A DNA stretch of 38,774 nt. Source: Hirschia sp. GTDB lineage: Bacteria > Pseudomonadota > Alphaproteobacteria > Caulobacterales > Hyphomonadaceae. The DNA is taken from the NCBI GenBank assembly GCA_002709235.1, contig PAQI01000003.1:89268-128041 (forward strand). The letters run 5' to 3'. The notes beneath the pieces were generated by a model that saw only the letters and a program-made list of their open reading frames with translations, ran no database searches and had not been told where the DNA came from. The translations under genes and the position numbers were made by a program. Positions 24,643 through 32,771 of the stretch are shown here, one piece after another (positions within the stretch are counted from its first letter, which is position 1; each line of letters starts with the position of its first letter).

Positions 24643-25625
24643 TGTCAGCCTTTCCACACCGCCAGTCGGCGCATTGCGAGAGCGGCGTCGTTGCGAACAT
24701 GTTGACGGCCAGCGGACTGCCCATGTCCGAGCCCATGGTGTTTGGCCTGTCCTCCAGCCTGATCTTCGCATATCTGCCCATGGTCAAGATGGCAGGCCTG
24801 CCGCTGATCGCCTATCGCATGGTGCCCGGTTCGATCATGCGCGGCGTGACGCGGGCGATTGGCGTGAAGTGGAACGCACAGACCTTCAAGAGCGCCGAAG
24901 CGGGCATGCAGGCAATGGATGCGGCACTGGAAGCTGGCCAGCCAGTCGGCATTCAGACCGGGATTTACTGGCTGCCCTATGTGCCCGAGGACATGCGCTT
25001 TCACTTCAACGCGCATAATCTGGTGGTCTCTCACAAGCAGGGCGATGACTATGTCGTCTCGGATCCCCTGTTCGAGGAAACCAACCTTTGTGATGCGGCC
25101 AGCATGAAGAAGGCTCGCTTCGTCAAGGGCGTCATGGCACCCAAGGGGCGGATGTATCATGTCGAGACCCTGCCGGAGGATATCGACTATGCCCGTGCCA
25201 TTCCCGAGGCGATCCGGCGCAATGCCAAGCTGATGAAGGCGCCCTTTGTGCCGATGGTCGGCATGTCCGGTATCCGGTTCATGGGCGGGGTCATCCGCAA
25301 GACCGAACGCAACAAGCCAGACCAGCTCAAACCCCTGCTGGGGCATATCGTCCGCATGCAGGAAGAGATCGGCACGGGCGGGGCAGGCTTCCGGTTCATT
25401 TACGCGGCGTTTCTCAAGGAGGCGGCGCAAAAACTGTCGGATGAGCGTCTGGCGGTGGCCTCGAAGGAACTGGTTGATGCGGGCGATGAGTGGCGTCGCT
25501 TCGCGCTCAGTGCCACCAAGATGTGCCGCGGCCGCAAGGCGATGGATGTGGCGGAGCTGGATCGCCTGCTCAATGTCGTGGCCGACCGCGAGACGGCTGT
25601 CTGGGCCAAGCTGCGCAGGATCTGA
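24642..25625 (+). CDS. BtrH N-terminal domain protein (papain-like acyltransferase)
   Basis: A 327-residue protein. The N-terminal ~145 residues match the BtrH N-terminal domain: HCESGVVANMLTASG with a candidate nucleophile Cys12, MVFGLSSSLIFAYLP, AHNLVVSHK with His125 and DDYVVSDPLFEE with Asp141, the C-H-D order of C39/papain-like enzymes. BtrH itself transfers an acyl group from a carrier protein in butirosin biosynthesis, so this member may move an acyl or resorcinol product to an acceptor. The C-terminal half is helical with many charged residues. It starts at ATG 24642, overlapping the previous stop by one base. The ACP donor and the acceptor are unknown. Confidence 0.85.
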   Translation: MSAFPHRQSAHCESGVVANMLTASGLPMSEPMVFGLSSSLIFAYLPMVKMAGLPLIAYRMVPGSIMRGVTRAIGVKWNAQTFKSAEAGMQAMDAALEAGQPVGIQTGIYWLPYVPEDMRFHFNAHNLVVSHKQGDDYVVSDPLFEETNLCDAASMKKARFVKGVMAPKGRMYHVETLPEDIDYARAIPEAIRRNAKLMKAPFVPMVGMSGIRFMGGVIRKTERNKPDQLKPLLGHIVRMQEEIGTGGAGFRFIYAAFLKEAAQKLSDERLAVASKELVDAGDEWRRFALSATKMCRGRKAMDVAELDRLLNVVADRETAVWAKLRRI

Positions 25626-25784
25626 GCTGCCTGCAGCAAGATTTCGCGCAATGGGCGAACAAGCTGGAACATATTCTGCACTATTACGCGCAATACACGT
25701 TCGTGTTCCGAAGGGGCACATCGGGTAGGGTTGTGCTCATATGGCTGAGCGCTTCGTGATATCGGCTTCGCGGGACATGTTTGA

Positions 25785-26774
25785 ATGAATTGTGTGATCG
25801 TCATTCCCTATTACCAGAAGGAAGACGGCGTCCTGCGACGGGCCCTGAAAAGCGTTTTCGATCAGACCTTCCAGAATTTCGGTGTCGTCATTGTCGATGA
25901 TGCCTCGCCTTACCCCATCGAGAGTGAGCTTGCGCCGCTCAATGTGGATCAAAAGTCTCGCATCACCATCATCAAACAGGCCAATGGCGGGCCGGGGGCT
26001 GCACGCAATGCCGGTCTGGATGCGGCTGTGGAGAGCCAGGCTGATTTTGTGGCGCTGCTGGATTCCGATGATGTCTGGGACAAGGGCCATCTTGAACGCG
26101 CCGCGAGTGCGATGAGCGACCACAATGCCGATATCTTCCTCGCCACCATCACGGGCGGAGCCGAGTTTGACTATCACTCTTCTTTCGATGCTCTGCTGCG
26201 CACGGATGATGCTGTGCGGCTGGCCAACAAGAAGCCGTTCTATCGCATTGATGATCTGATCAACCACATGATCGAGGACTGGTCCTTCATGCACCTGTCC
26301 TGTCTCGCGCTCAGTCGCAAATTATATGGGACGGTACGTTTCCAGAAGGAATTGCGACTGGCGGGTGAGGACGTGCTGTTCTTCCATGATTGCCTGACAG
26401 CATCCTCCAACACCATATTGTGCACCGAGCCGGGTGCTGTTCGTGGCATGGGGGCCAATCTGTTTCATGGTGTCTCGTCCATCGAGGACATCTTCATTCA
26501 CCAGCAGGCCTGTGTGCTGCGCATGTTTGACCTGATGAGCCGCCGGACCGGGGCCAGCGAGGCGCTTCGCTCGGTTCTTGCAAGGCGCAAGCAGGACACG
26601 CGGCTGGAAGTCATGTGGGGACAGCGCGACCGCCTGAAGGCAGGTCGCTCGCTTCAGGTCTCCACCCTGACCAGCCTTGTGTTGCAGGACCCGGCCTTGC
26701 CGGCGTCTGTCTTGAATTATTTTCTGCGCCGGAACGCCTACAAGCGTGCGCGATCCGGTCAGGCAAAAGCATAG
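25785..26774 (+). CDS. Glycosyltransferase family 2 (first of two)
   Basis: A 329-residue GT-A fold glycosyltransferase. It starts MNCVIVIPYYQKEDGVLRRA and shows the nucleotide-sugar motifs VVIVDDASPYP, NGGPGAARNAGLDAA and the metal-binding DSDD in VALLDSDDVWDKGHLERA (near residue 95). No membrane helix is seen, so it acts at the cytoplasmic face. Donor and acceptor cannot be told. It lies 159 bases after the BtrH-type gene on the same strand; that gap shows no convincing terminator. It is followed after 16 bases by a second glycosyltransferase and then a flippase, which fits assembly of a lipid-linked glycan. Confidence 0.9.
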   Translation: MNCVIVIPYYQKEDGVLRRALKSVFDQTFQNFGVVIVDDASPYPIESELAPLNVDQKSRITIIKQANGGPGAARNAGLDAAVESQADFVALLDSDDVWDKGHLERAASAMSDHNADIFLATITGGAEFDYHSSFDALLRTDDAVRLANKKPFYRIDDLINHMIEDWSFMHLSCLALSRKLYGTVRFQKELRLAGEDVLFFHDCLTASSNTILCTEPGAVRGMGANLFHGVSSIEDIFIHQQACVLRMFDLMSRRTGASEALRSVLARRKQDTRLEVMWGQRDRLKAGRSLQVSTLTSLVLQDPALPASVLNYFLRRNAYKRARSGQAKA

Positions 26775-26790
26775 AAGTGGGAGGCGCAAC

Positions 26791-27825
26791 ATGACGCCGG
26801 TTGACATCATCATCCTGTCCTGGGACCGCATTGACGACACGATTGCAGCTGTGCAGTCGGCGCTGGATCAGGAAGGCGTGGACGTGAATGTCCAGATCGT
26901 CGATCAGGGCACGCGTCAGGAAGATCTCAAGCGCCTGCTGGATTTCATCGCGCCATATGAGAACGTCTACATTGAATGCAATACCAAGAACAATGGCGTG
27001 ACCGGTGGCCGCAACCAGGCCTCGCGCATGGGCAAGAGCGACTACATCATCGCGCTGGACAATGACGCCGTGTTTGCCGAGACGGATGTGTGTGCGCGTG
27101 CGGTCGAGGTGATGCAGTCAGAACCGACGCTGGCGGCGATCGCCTTTCGCGTGGATGTCTTTGACAGCGGCACCGAGAATCCTGTGCCGGATGAATCCAG
27201 CTGGATCTATGGCGAGCTGGACTGCAAGACCTATACACGCTCGACCTTCCCCGCACGCAAGTTTGTTGGCGCTGGCCACATGTTGCGCCGTGCACCGTTC
27301 GAGCTGGTAGGCGAATATGACGAGAACCTGTTCTTCATGCATGAGGAGCTGGATATCTGTGAGCGCCTGATCAATGCCGGTTTCCGTATCCGCCATTGTG
27401 GTGACCTTGCCGTGCGCCACAAGGTATCGGCAGAGCACCGCGTGAAGTGGAAATCAGGCCGCTACCAGTTTCACATGCGCAATGAGATCTACCTGATGAT
27501 CAAGCAGAACCAGTCAATCCGCTGGGCGCTGACCGAATTGTTCATCATGACCTTTGGCGGGCTGCGTGGCGGCTTCACCGAAGGGTCGATCAAGGGCTTT
27601 TTCGGTGTGCTGAAGCTGATGCCGGCTGCCCTGCATGAGCGCAAGCACAACCCCTATACACGCCGTACCGAAGCGGCCGAAGCCACGCTCGCCGAGATCG
27701 CAGCCTGGCAGGAAGGGCGCCGCTTGCCACCGGGTGAGCGCGACACGCTGTCTGGCTTCAAACGCCTGATCGCGCGCTTTCGCCGGGGTGTGGATGTGGC
27801 GCGTAACCTGTCGGCGGGTGCCTGA
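26791..27825 (+). CDS. Glycosyltransferase family 2 (second of two)
   Basis: A 344-residue GT-A enzyme resembling rhamnosyltransferases. Motifs are VDIIILSWDRIDDTIAAVQS at the N-terminus, NNGVTGGRNQASRMG, the DXD-type DND in YIIALDNDAVFAETD (near residue 90), and the acceptor-site FFMHEELDICERL (near 183). The ATG at 26791 is preceded by GTGGGAGG eight bases upstream; the longer in-frame ORF from 26746 overlaps the previous gene without a ribosome-binding site. It is co-directional with the first glycosyltransferase and with the flippase 65 bases downstream, so all three are probably one operon. Confidence 0.9.
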   Translation: MTPVDIIILSWDRIDDTIAAVQSALDQEGVDVNVQIVDQGTRQEDLKRLLDFIAPYENVYIECNTKNNGVTGGRNQASRMGKSDYIIALDNDAVFAETDVCARAVEVMQSEPTLAAIAFRVDVFDSGTENPVPDESSWIYGELDCKTYTRSTFPARKFVGAGHMLRRAPFELVGEYDENLFFMHEELDICERLINAGFRIRHCGDLAVRHKVSAEHRVKWKSGRYQFHMRNEIYLMIKQNQSIRWALTELFIMTFGGLRGGFTEGSIKGFFGVLKLMPAALHERKHNPYTRRTEAAEATLAEIAAWQEGRRLPPGERDTLSGFKRLIARFRRGVDVARNLSAGA

Positions 27826-27890
27826 AGACAAGATAGAAGAACACTCCGGGACCATGAGGGCGGGAGTCTTTTGAAAGAACTGATCAGACA

Positions 27891-29387
27891 ATGCTGACGA
27901 ACAAGGTCGCACTTGGCGCTTTCTGGATCTTCTTTGGAAGAATAAGCAGCCACATCATCGCGCTGGGCTCGACGCTCATCGTGGCGCGGTTGCTGTCGCC
28001 GGAAGCCTTCGGTCTGATCGCGCTGGCGATGAGCATGATGGCCATCATTTCCGCTATGGTGGATTTGCCGGTGGCGATGGCGCTGATCCAGCTGAAGGAT
28101 CCGACCAAGCAGGACTTTGACACAGCCTTCACCATGTCGCTCATTCGCGGCGTGCTGGTGGCCGGGGTGGTGGCGGCGCTGGCCTGGCCGGTGACGGCCT
28201 TTTACAATGACGACCGATTGTTTCCGCTGATGCTGGCCTTTGCCGGCATTCCGCTCCTGTCCAGTCTTCGCAACTCGAATTTCGAGGTGAAGGCGCGGGA
28301 GATGAAGTTCAATTTCGAATTCTCCATGACGCTGGTGGGCAAGCTGGCGGGTACGGCGGCGACGATCTATATCGCCTATGCCTACAAGTCCTATTGGGCG
28401 ATCGCGATTGGCCAGCTGGTCATGGTGGGCATGCAGACGCTGATGACCTTTGTGCTGGTGCCGGTCATTCCCGGCCTGTCGCTCAAATCCTGGAAGAAGC
28501 TGTTCAATTATTCTGCATGGCTGGGCGTGGGCTGGTTCGTGAACCAGATCAACTGGCGCTCGGACATGCTGATGGTGGGTGCGCATCTGGGCAAGACGAC
28601 GCTTGGGCACTATTCGGTCGGCAACCAGCTGACGACTGAATCAACACAGATGATCATTCAGGCCGTGATGCGGTCGCTGTTCTCTGCGTTCAGCTCGATC
28701 CAGGATGAGATGGAGCGGTTGCGGCGGGGCTTTCTGAATGCCCAGAAGGTGGCATTTGCGGTGGTCATGCCGATTGCCTTCGGACTGGCGGCGATGGCTG
28801 ACTGGATGATCCCGCTATTGTTCGGCTCCAAATGGGTGGCAGTTGTGTTCGTTGTCCAGATGACAGCACCGGTTGCCGCCTTCAACACCATGACCGCACC
28901 GGCAAAGGCGCTGGCCATGGCAATGGGGCAGACCCGCACGATCTTTATCCGTGACTGTATCTCACTGGCTGTACGCCTGCCGCTGATGTTCTATGGACTG
29001 ATCGAATATGGGTTGGTGGGCGTGCTGGTGGCGCGGGCTGTGGCGGCGGTGTTCATGCTGGTGATCAACATGATGATGGTGCGCAAGTTCATCGACCTGA
29101 AGGTCACGACGCAATTTCTCAATATCTCGCGCCAGCTGTTTTGTGGTTTCGTGATGCTGGCGGCTGTGTGGGGAATGCGCCAGCTGGTACATTTCGAGGG
29201 TGAGTTCACCGAGAAGTTCATCAATATGTGTCTGGTGATTATGGGGGGAGCCGTGGCCTATGTGGCGGCGAGCCTGATCACCTGGCTGATGACCGGAAAG
29301 CCCAATGGGCTGGAAAGCCGGGTGCAGGATGTGCTGGGCAAGGTCTCTGCCAAATTGCACAAGAAGACCGAAGCGCCTGCGGCCTGA
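27891..29387 (+). CDS. Polysaccharide/O-antigen flippase (MVF-MOP superfamily)
   Basis: A 498-residue inner-membrane protein with about 12-14 hydrophobic helices. It starts MLTNKVALGAFWIFFGRISS, and the first segment ends with LIVARLLSPEAFGLIALAMS, the typical opening of WzxC-like lipopolysaccharide flippases; QINWRSDMLMVGAHLGKTTL, another family trait, is near residue 220. It should flip lipid-linked oligosaccharide made by the two preceding glycosyltransferases. The short tail after the last helix is lysine- and alanine-rich. An imperfect hairpin follows the stop codon. Confidence 0.92.
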   Translation: MLTNKVALGAFWIFFGRISSHIIALGSTLIVARLLSPEAFGLIALAMSMMAIISAMVDLPVAMALIQLKDPTKQDFDTAFTMSLIRGVLVAGVVAALAWPVTAFYNDDRLFPLMLAFAGIPLLSSLRNSNFEVKAREMKFNFEFSMTLVGKLAGTAATIYIAYAYKSYWAIAIGQLVMVGMQTLMTFVLVPVIPGLSLKSWKKLFNYSAWLGVGWFVNQINWRSDMLMVGAHLGKTTLGHYSVGNQLTTESTQMIIQAVMRSLFSAFSSIQDEMERLRRGFLNAQKVAFAVVMPIAFGLAAMADWMIPLLFGSKWVAVVFVVQMTAPVAAFNTMTAPAKALAMAMGQTRTIFIRDCISLAVRLPLMFYGLIEYGLVGVLVARAVAAVFMLVINMMMVRKFIDLKVTTQFLNISRQLFCGFVMLAAVWGMRQLVHFEGEFTEKFINMCLVIMGGAVAYVAASLITWLMTGKPNGLESRVQDVLGKVSAKLHKKTEAPAA

Positions 29388-29389
29388 TT

Positions 29390-29429
29390 GGGCCAGCACA
29401 TGCGACCGGCGCAGCGCGTGTGGCTGCCC
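29390..29429. terminator. Imperfect hairpin between the flippase gene and a convergent gene
   Basis: GGGC plus CACATGCG on the left pair with CGCGTGTG plus GCCC on the right, with a 3-base internal mismatch on each side. It lies six bases after the flippase stop codon and before the convergent gene's stop. A TTTT occurs only some 20 bases later, so termination is uncertain. Confidence 0.35.
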
Positions 29430-29457
29430 GGTCAGGATCTGGATTTTCCATAATCAT

Positions 29458-30111
29458 TCAGGATGTATCCGCGAATGCCACGGCGCGCGCGGGCGCGCTG
29501 GTGTGGGGCATGATCATCAAAACGGGTGACAGGCCGGATGGTATCCGGCTGGGGTGTCTGCGCACGCGCAGGCCAAGCAGGGCAATGCGGGCCGTCATGC
29601 GCTGAATGTGGCGTTCGGGATGGACGAAGATATCCGCCATGGCATCAAACCGATCGGACAGGCGCATGAGCGTGTCGGGGCCGGTGAGCGCTTGTAGCTG
29701 CGTGATGTCGTCAGGGATGGGGTCTGGCGTGAGGCGGTGTCGGGTGTGATCCGGGACCGGGCGCGCGGGCAATGTGTGTCCGAATGCGGCCAGCGTCATG
29801 GAGAGCTGGCGCGGCTTGCGGCGGGCGCGCGGCGGGTGAGTGTGATGCGTGACTGCGGGTGGGGGCGCATCGGGCATGCGTGTGTCGGGGGCAGGCGCGC
29901 CGGGGCGCGGGGCCATGATCAAAAGGCAGCGCAGGCCGTGTTCAAGCTCGGACATCCGCGCCGACAGCCAGCGCGAGATCACGCCGGGCCGGTCGAGCAG
30001 ACCAAGATGTGCGAGCACATAGGCCTGCGCGTACAACCAGCGAAGGTGCAGGCGCATTCTGCGCCAGAAGGCACGGCGCTGGGCAGGATCAGGTGGGGTG
30101 CAAACTCTCAT
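29458..30111 (-). CDS. Unrecognised protein, paralogue of the gene at the window start
   Basis: A 217-residue basic protein from ATG 30111 (MRVCTPPDPAQRRAFWRRMR); the frame stays open further upstream only because it runs into the repeat array. An N-terminal helical part (LHLRWLYAQAYVLAHLGLLD, then SARMSELEHGLRCLLIMA) is followed by a proline-rich linker and a C-terminal part that matches the protein at 1-465: AAFGHT, MADIF, HIQRM, GLRVRR and terminal DTS. This copy has no repeat element inside its frame. No known domain is recognised, and no HUH or other transposase motif is visible. The 5' end lies 30 bases from the tandem repeat array, so its promoter would have to fall in or next to that array. 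Confidence 0.6.
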   Translation of the reverse strand: MRVCTPPDPAQRRAFWRRMRLHLRWLYAQAYVLAHLGLLDRPGVISRWLSARMSELEHGLRCLLIMAPRPGAPAPDTRMPDAPPPAVTHHTHPPRARRKPRQLSMTLAAFGHTLPARPVPDHTRHRLTPDPIPDDITQLQALTGPDTLMRLSDRFDAMADIFVHPERHIQRMTARIALLGLRVRRHPSRIPSGLSPVLMIMPHTSAPARAVAFADTS

Positions 30112-30141
30112 GCCGCGCAGTATGGCGCAGGGGTTTGCGGG

Positions 30142-30892
30142 GTGGATAAGTTTTCCTGCGATTGTCATCCCGGCCGCGGCACGCGCGCCGGGACCTACTG
30201 CTGATCCCTTATACCGTTCATGGCGGGAGATGTTTCGTCGAACCAGATCTGAAGAGGTGGCATGGTGGGTCCCGGCTCGGCTTCGCCGTCCGGGATGACA
30301 GTTGGGGATGTATCGACGATTGGTGTGTGGGTGGATAAGATTTCCTGCGACTGTCATCCCGGCCGCGGCACGCGCGCCGGGATCTACTGCTGATCCCTTA
30401 TACCTCTCGTGGCGGGAGATGTCCCACCGAACCAGATCTGGAGAGGTGGCATGGTGGGTCCCGGCTCGGCTTCGCCGTCCGGGATGACAGTTTTGGGGAT
30501 GTATCGACGATTGGTGTGTGGGGGGGTGGATCAGTTTTCTTCTATTGTCATCCCGGCCGAGGCACGCGCGCCGGGACCTACTGCTGATCCCTTATGCCGT
30601 TCGTGGCGGGACATGTCTCGTCGAACCACATCTGGAAAGGTGTCATGGTGGGTCCCGGCTCGGCTTTGCCGTCCGGGATGACAGTTGGGGATGTATCGGG
30701 TGGGTGGATAAGTTTTCCTGCGACTGTCATCCCGGCCGAGGCACGCGCGCCGGGACCTACTGCTGATCCCTTATGCCGTTCGTGGTGGGAGATGTTTCGT
30801 CGAACCAGATCTGGAGAGGTGGTATGGTGGGTCCCGGCTCGGCTTCGCCGTCCGGGATGACGGTTGGGGATGTATCGACAATTGGTGTGTGG
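30142..30892. repeat. Tandem array of four ~185-bp units, each with two opposed palindromes
   Basis: Units start with GTGGATAAG or a variant at 30142, 30331, 30526 and 30704, with spacings of 189, 195 and 178 bases; the last ends near 30892. Each holds a left palindrome (TGTCATCCCGGCCG ... GCCGGGACCTACT), a conserved spacer of about 75 bases (GATCCCTTAT ... GAACCAGATCTG), and a right palindrome in opposite orientation (GTGGGTCCCGGC ... GCCGTCCGGGATGACAG), then TTGGGGATGTATCG. The outer arms TGTCATCCCGG and CCGGGATGACA can pair, as can the inner arms GCCGGGACC and GGTCCCGGC, so each unit can form two small hairpins or one long one. This two-part structure resembles the BIMEs of enterobacteria. 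The array fills most of the 822-base gap before the DCC-family gene, and no gene is seen in it. Confidence 0.9.
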
Positions 30893-30933
30893 GGTTTATC
30901 CTTGTGCTTCCCTTGATGAAGCGGAGCGCCATC

Positions 30934-31341
30934 ATGTCTGAGATTTCGCCGGATCAGGATCTGGTCGTGTTTGACGGGACATGTGTTTACTGCTCCGGTC
31001 TGGCGCAGTTCATTGCCAGGCGTGACCGGGCGGGGCGGTTCCGGTTTGTCACCGCGCATTCGCCGACAGGGCGCGGGATCTATGAGCGTTACGGGCTCGA
31101 TCCGGATGCGATGGAAACCAATATCGTCGTGCTGGAGGGGCAGGTGTTTACCCGCATGCGCGCCTTTACCGCGGTGATGCGCGGTCTGGGCTGGCCGTGG
31201 AAGGCGCTTTGTGTGCTGGACTGGCCGCCGCGTGCGCTGATGGATGGGATCTATGACATCATCGCGCGCAATCGCTATCGCCTGGGCAAGAAGGACTGCC
31301 CCATGCCGTCCGCAGAGCTGCGCGCGCGGTTGATCGAATAG
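30934..31341 (+). CDS. DCC-family thiol-disulfide oxidoreductase-like protein (DUF393)
   Basis: A 135-residue protein with the family motif VVFDGTCVYCSGLAQFIARR: Asp, then a CxxC pair (Cys16/Cys19) near the N-terminus, giving the DxxCxxC signature from which the family takes its name. The rest includes FVTAHSPTGRGIYERYGLD and a C-terminal segment typical of DUF393 (ARNRYRLGKKDCPMPS). A thioredoxin-like redox role is proposed for the family; no substrate is known. The ATG at 30934 is chosen because GCGGAG lies just upstream; in-frame ATGs at 30889 and 30916 extend toward the repeat array. It is convergent with the MBOAT gene, 17 bases apart. Confidence 0.88.
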   Translation: MSEISPDQDLVVFDGTCVYCSGLAQFIARRDRAGRFRFVTAHSPTGRGIYERYGLDPDAMETNIVVLEGQVFTRMRAFTAVMRGLGWPWKALCVLDWPPRALMDGIYDIIARNRYRLGKKDCPMPSAELRARLIE

Positions 31342-31358
31342 GCGCGCGCTTGCTTTGC

Positions 31359-32771
31359 CTAGAACTGGAAGTAGATGAAGGGCGCGGCGTTGAGCTGGAC
31401 GAAGGCCAGGGCGACGGCGGAGACAGCACCCAGCGTGATCGCGAAGCGGTTGGGGCCGAGGCGTGCGAAGGCACCCAGCGCGTCATAGCGATGACCCAGC
31501 CAATGGGCGATGGCAAGACAGCCCAGGAATGGCCAGACGGGGAAATCGAGCGTCTGCGACCCGGCTGACGAGAAGGTCAGATAGGTCTGTGCCATGTCCA
31601 GCGAGGTGGAGATGTCCGGTGCGCGGAAGAAGATCCACGCCAGGTTCACCCAGTAGAAGGTGACGGCCGTGCCTGCCAGCGCGCCGATGATCTTCATGGA
31701 CGGGATGAGCGGGGCGATCTTCTTGGACCAGAAGCCTTCTGTGATCTGTGCGAAACCGTGCAGTGCGCCCCAGATCACGAAGTTGAAGCTGGCCCCGTGC
31801 CATAATCCGCCCAGCACCATGGTGGTCATCAGGTTCACATAGCGGCGTCCATTGCCTTTGCGGTTTCCGCCGAGGGGAATGTAGAGATAGTCGCGCAGCC
31901 AGCTGGACAGCGAGATGTGCCAGCGACGCCAGAAGATCTGGATGTTGGGCGACAGATAGGGCGCATCGAAGTTCTTCGGGAAATTATATCCGAGCAGGCC
32001 TGCGGTCGCGATGGCCATGTCCGAATAACCGGAGAAGTCACAATAGATCTGCACACCATAGAGGAACACGCCTGCGATCACGGTCTGTGCGTCATAGCTG
32101 GACGCATCGCTGAAGACGATATCGACATATTGCGCGACATTGTCGGAGATGCAGGCCTTTTTGAGGAAGCCGATCAGGAACAAGGCGAGGCAGTAGCGCA
32201 CGGGCACATCAACCCATTTGCGGGCGCTCTCCATCTGGGGGATGAAGTCTGATGCGCGCACGATGGGACCTGCGACCAGCTGTGGGAAGAAGGCGATATA
32301 GAACATCACATCCAGCGCCGAGCGGTCAGCCTTGATGTGGCCGCGCGAGATGTCGAGGACGTAGGAGATCGCCTGGAAGGTATAAAAGCTGATCCCTACG
32401 GGCAGGACGAGGCCAAGCGTCACATTGTTTACGGGCAGGCCGACAACATGGGCCAGGTCCGCGAAGCTGTCTGCGAAGAAGTTGAAATATTTGAACAGGC
32501 CAAGCACGGCCAGCGAGAAGATCACCGAGAGCGATACCCAGAGCTGGCGTTCACGCTTGTTGGGATTGTCCTGTCCTACCTTGAGGCCGGACACATAGCA
32601 CACGGCGGTGATCAGCAGGATCAGGCCGAGAAAGCGCCAGTCCCATGCGCCATAGAAGACATAGGATGCGCCTGTCAGGACGATCTTGCGCCAATTATTC
32701 TTGCGCAGCATCCAGACGATCGCGAAGACGGCCGCAAAGAATACGAAAAACCGAAGTTCAGTGAACAACAT
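31359..32771 (-). CDS. MBOAT-family O-acyltransferase (AlgI-like)
   Basis: A 470-residue inner-membrane protein of the AlgI type, which passes acyl (usually acetyl) groups across the membrane for O-acylation of extracytoplasmic glycans. It starts MLFTELRFFVFFAAVFAIVW and has about ten helices. The MBOAT signature runs from PNIQIFWRRWHISLSSWLRD to LGGLWHGASFNFVIWGALHG, with the catalytic histidine in LWHG near residue 323. The start at 32771 overlaps the last 14 bases of the upstream SGNH-like gene, so the two are coupled. It probably supplies acyl groups to that partner. The glycan substrate may be the product of the nearby glycosyltransferases, which is inference. Confidence 0.92.
   Translation of the reverse strand: MLFTELRFFVFFAAVFAIVWMLRKNNWRKIVLTGASYVFYGAWDWRFLGLILLITAVCYVSGLKVGQDNPNKRERQLWVSLSVIFSLAVLGLFKYFNFFADSFADLAHVVGLPVNNVTLGLVLPVGISFYTFQAISYVLDISRGHIKADRSALDVMFYIAFFPQLVAGPIVRASDFIPQMESARKWVDVPVRYCLALFLIGFLKKACISDNVAQYVDIVFSDASSYDAQTVIAGVFLYGVQIYCDFSGYSDMAIATAGLLGYNFPKNFDAPYLSPNIQIFWRRWHISLSSWLRDYLYIPLGGNRKGNGRRYVNLMTTMVLGGLWHGASFNFVIWGALHGFAQITEGFWSKKIAPLIPSMKIIGALAGTAVTFYWVNLAWIFFRAPDISTSLDMAQTYLTFSSAGSQTLDFPVWPFLGCLAIAHWLGHRYDALGAFARLGPNRFAITLGAVSAVALAFVQLNAAPFIYFQF

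Noticed and set aside
29458-30111. REP-associated transposase (RAYT) as identity of the repeat-linked gene
   Set aside because: No HUH motif or catalytic tyrosine context is visible; only the association with repeats is similar.
30098-30860. Several 60-90 residue open frames with nearly identical peptides
   Set aside because: They are translations of the tandem repeat units; start codons and ends follow the repeats, and no ribosome-binding sites are present.
30142-30892. Possible CRISPR array
   Set aside because: Units are ~185 bp and nearly identical along their whole length, with no short repeats, unique spacers or cas genes.
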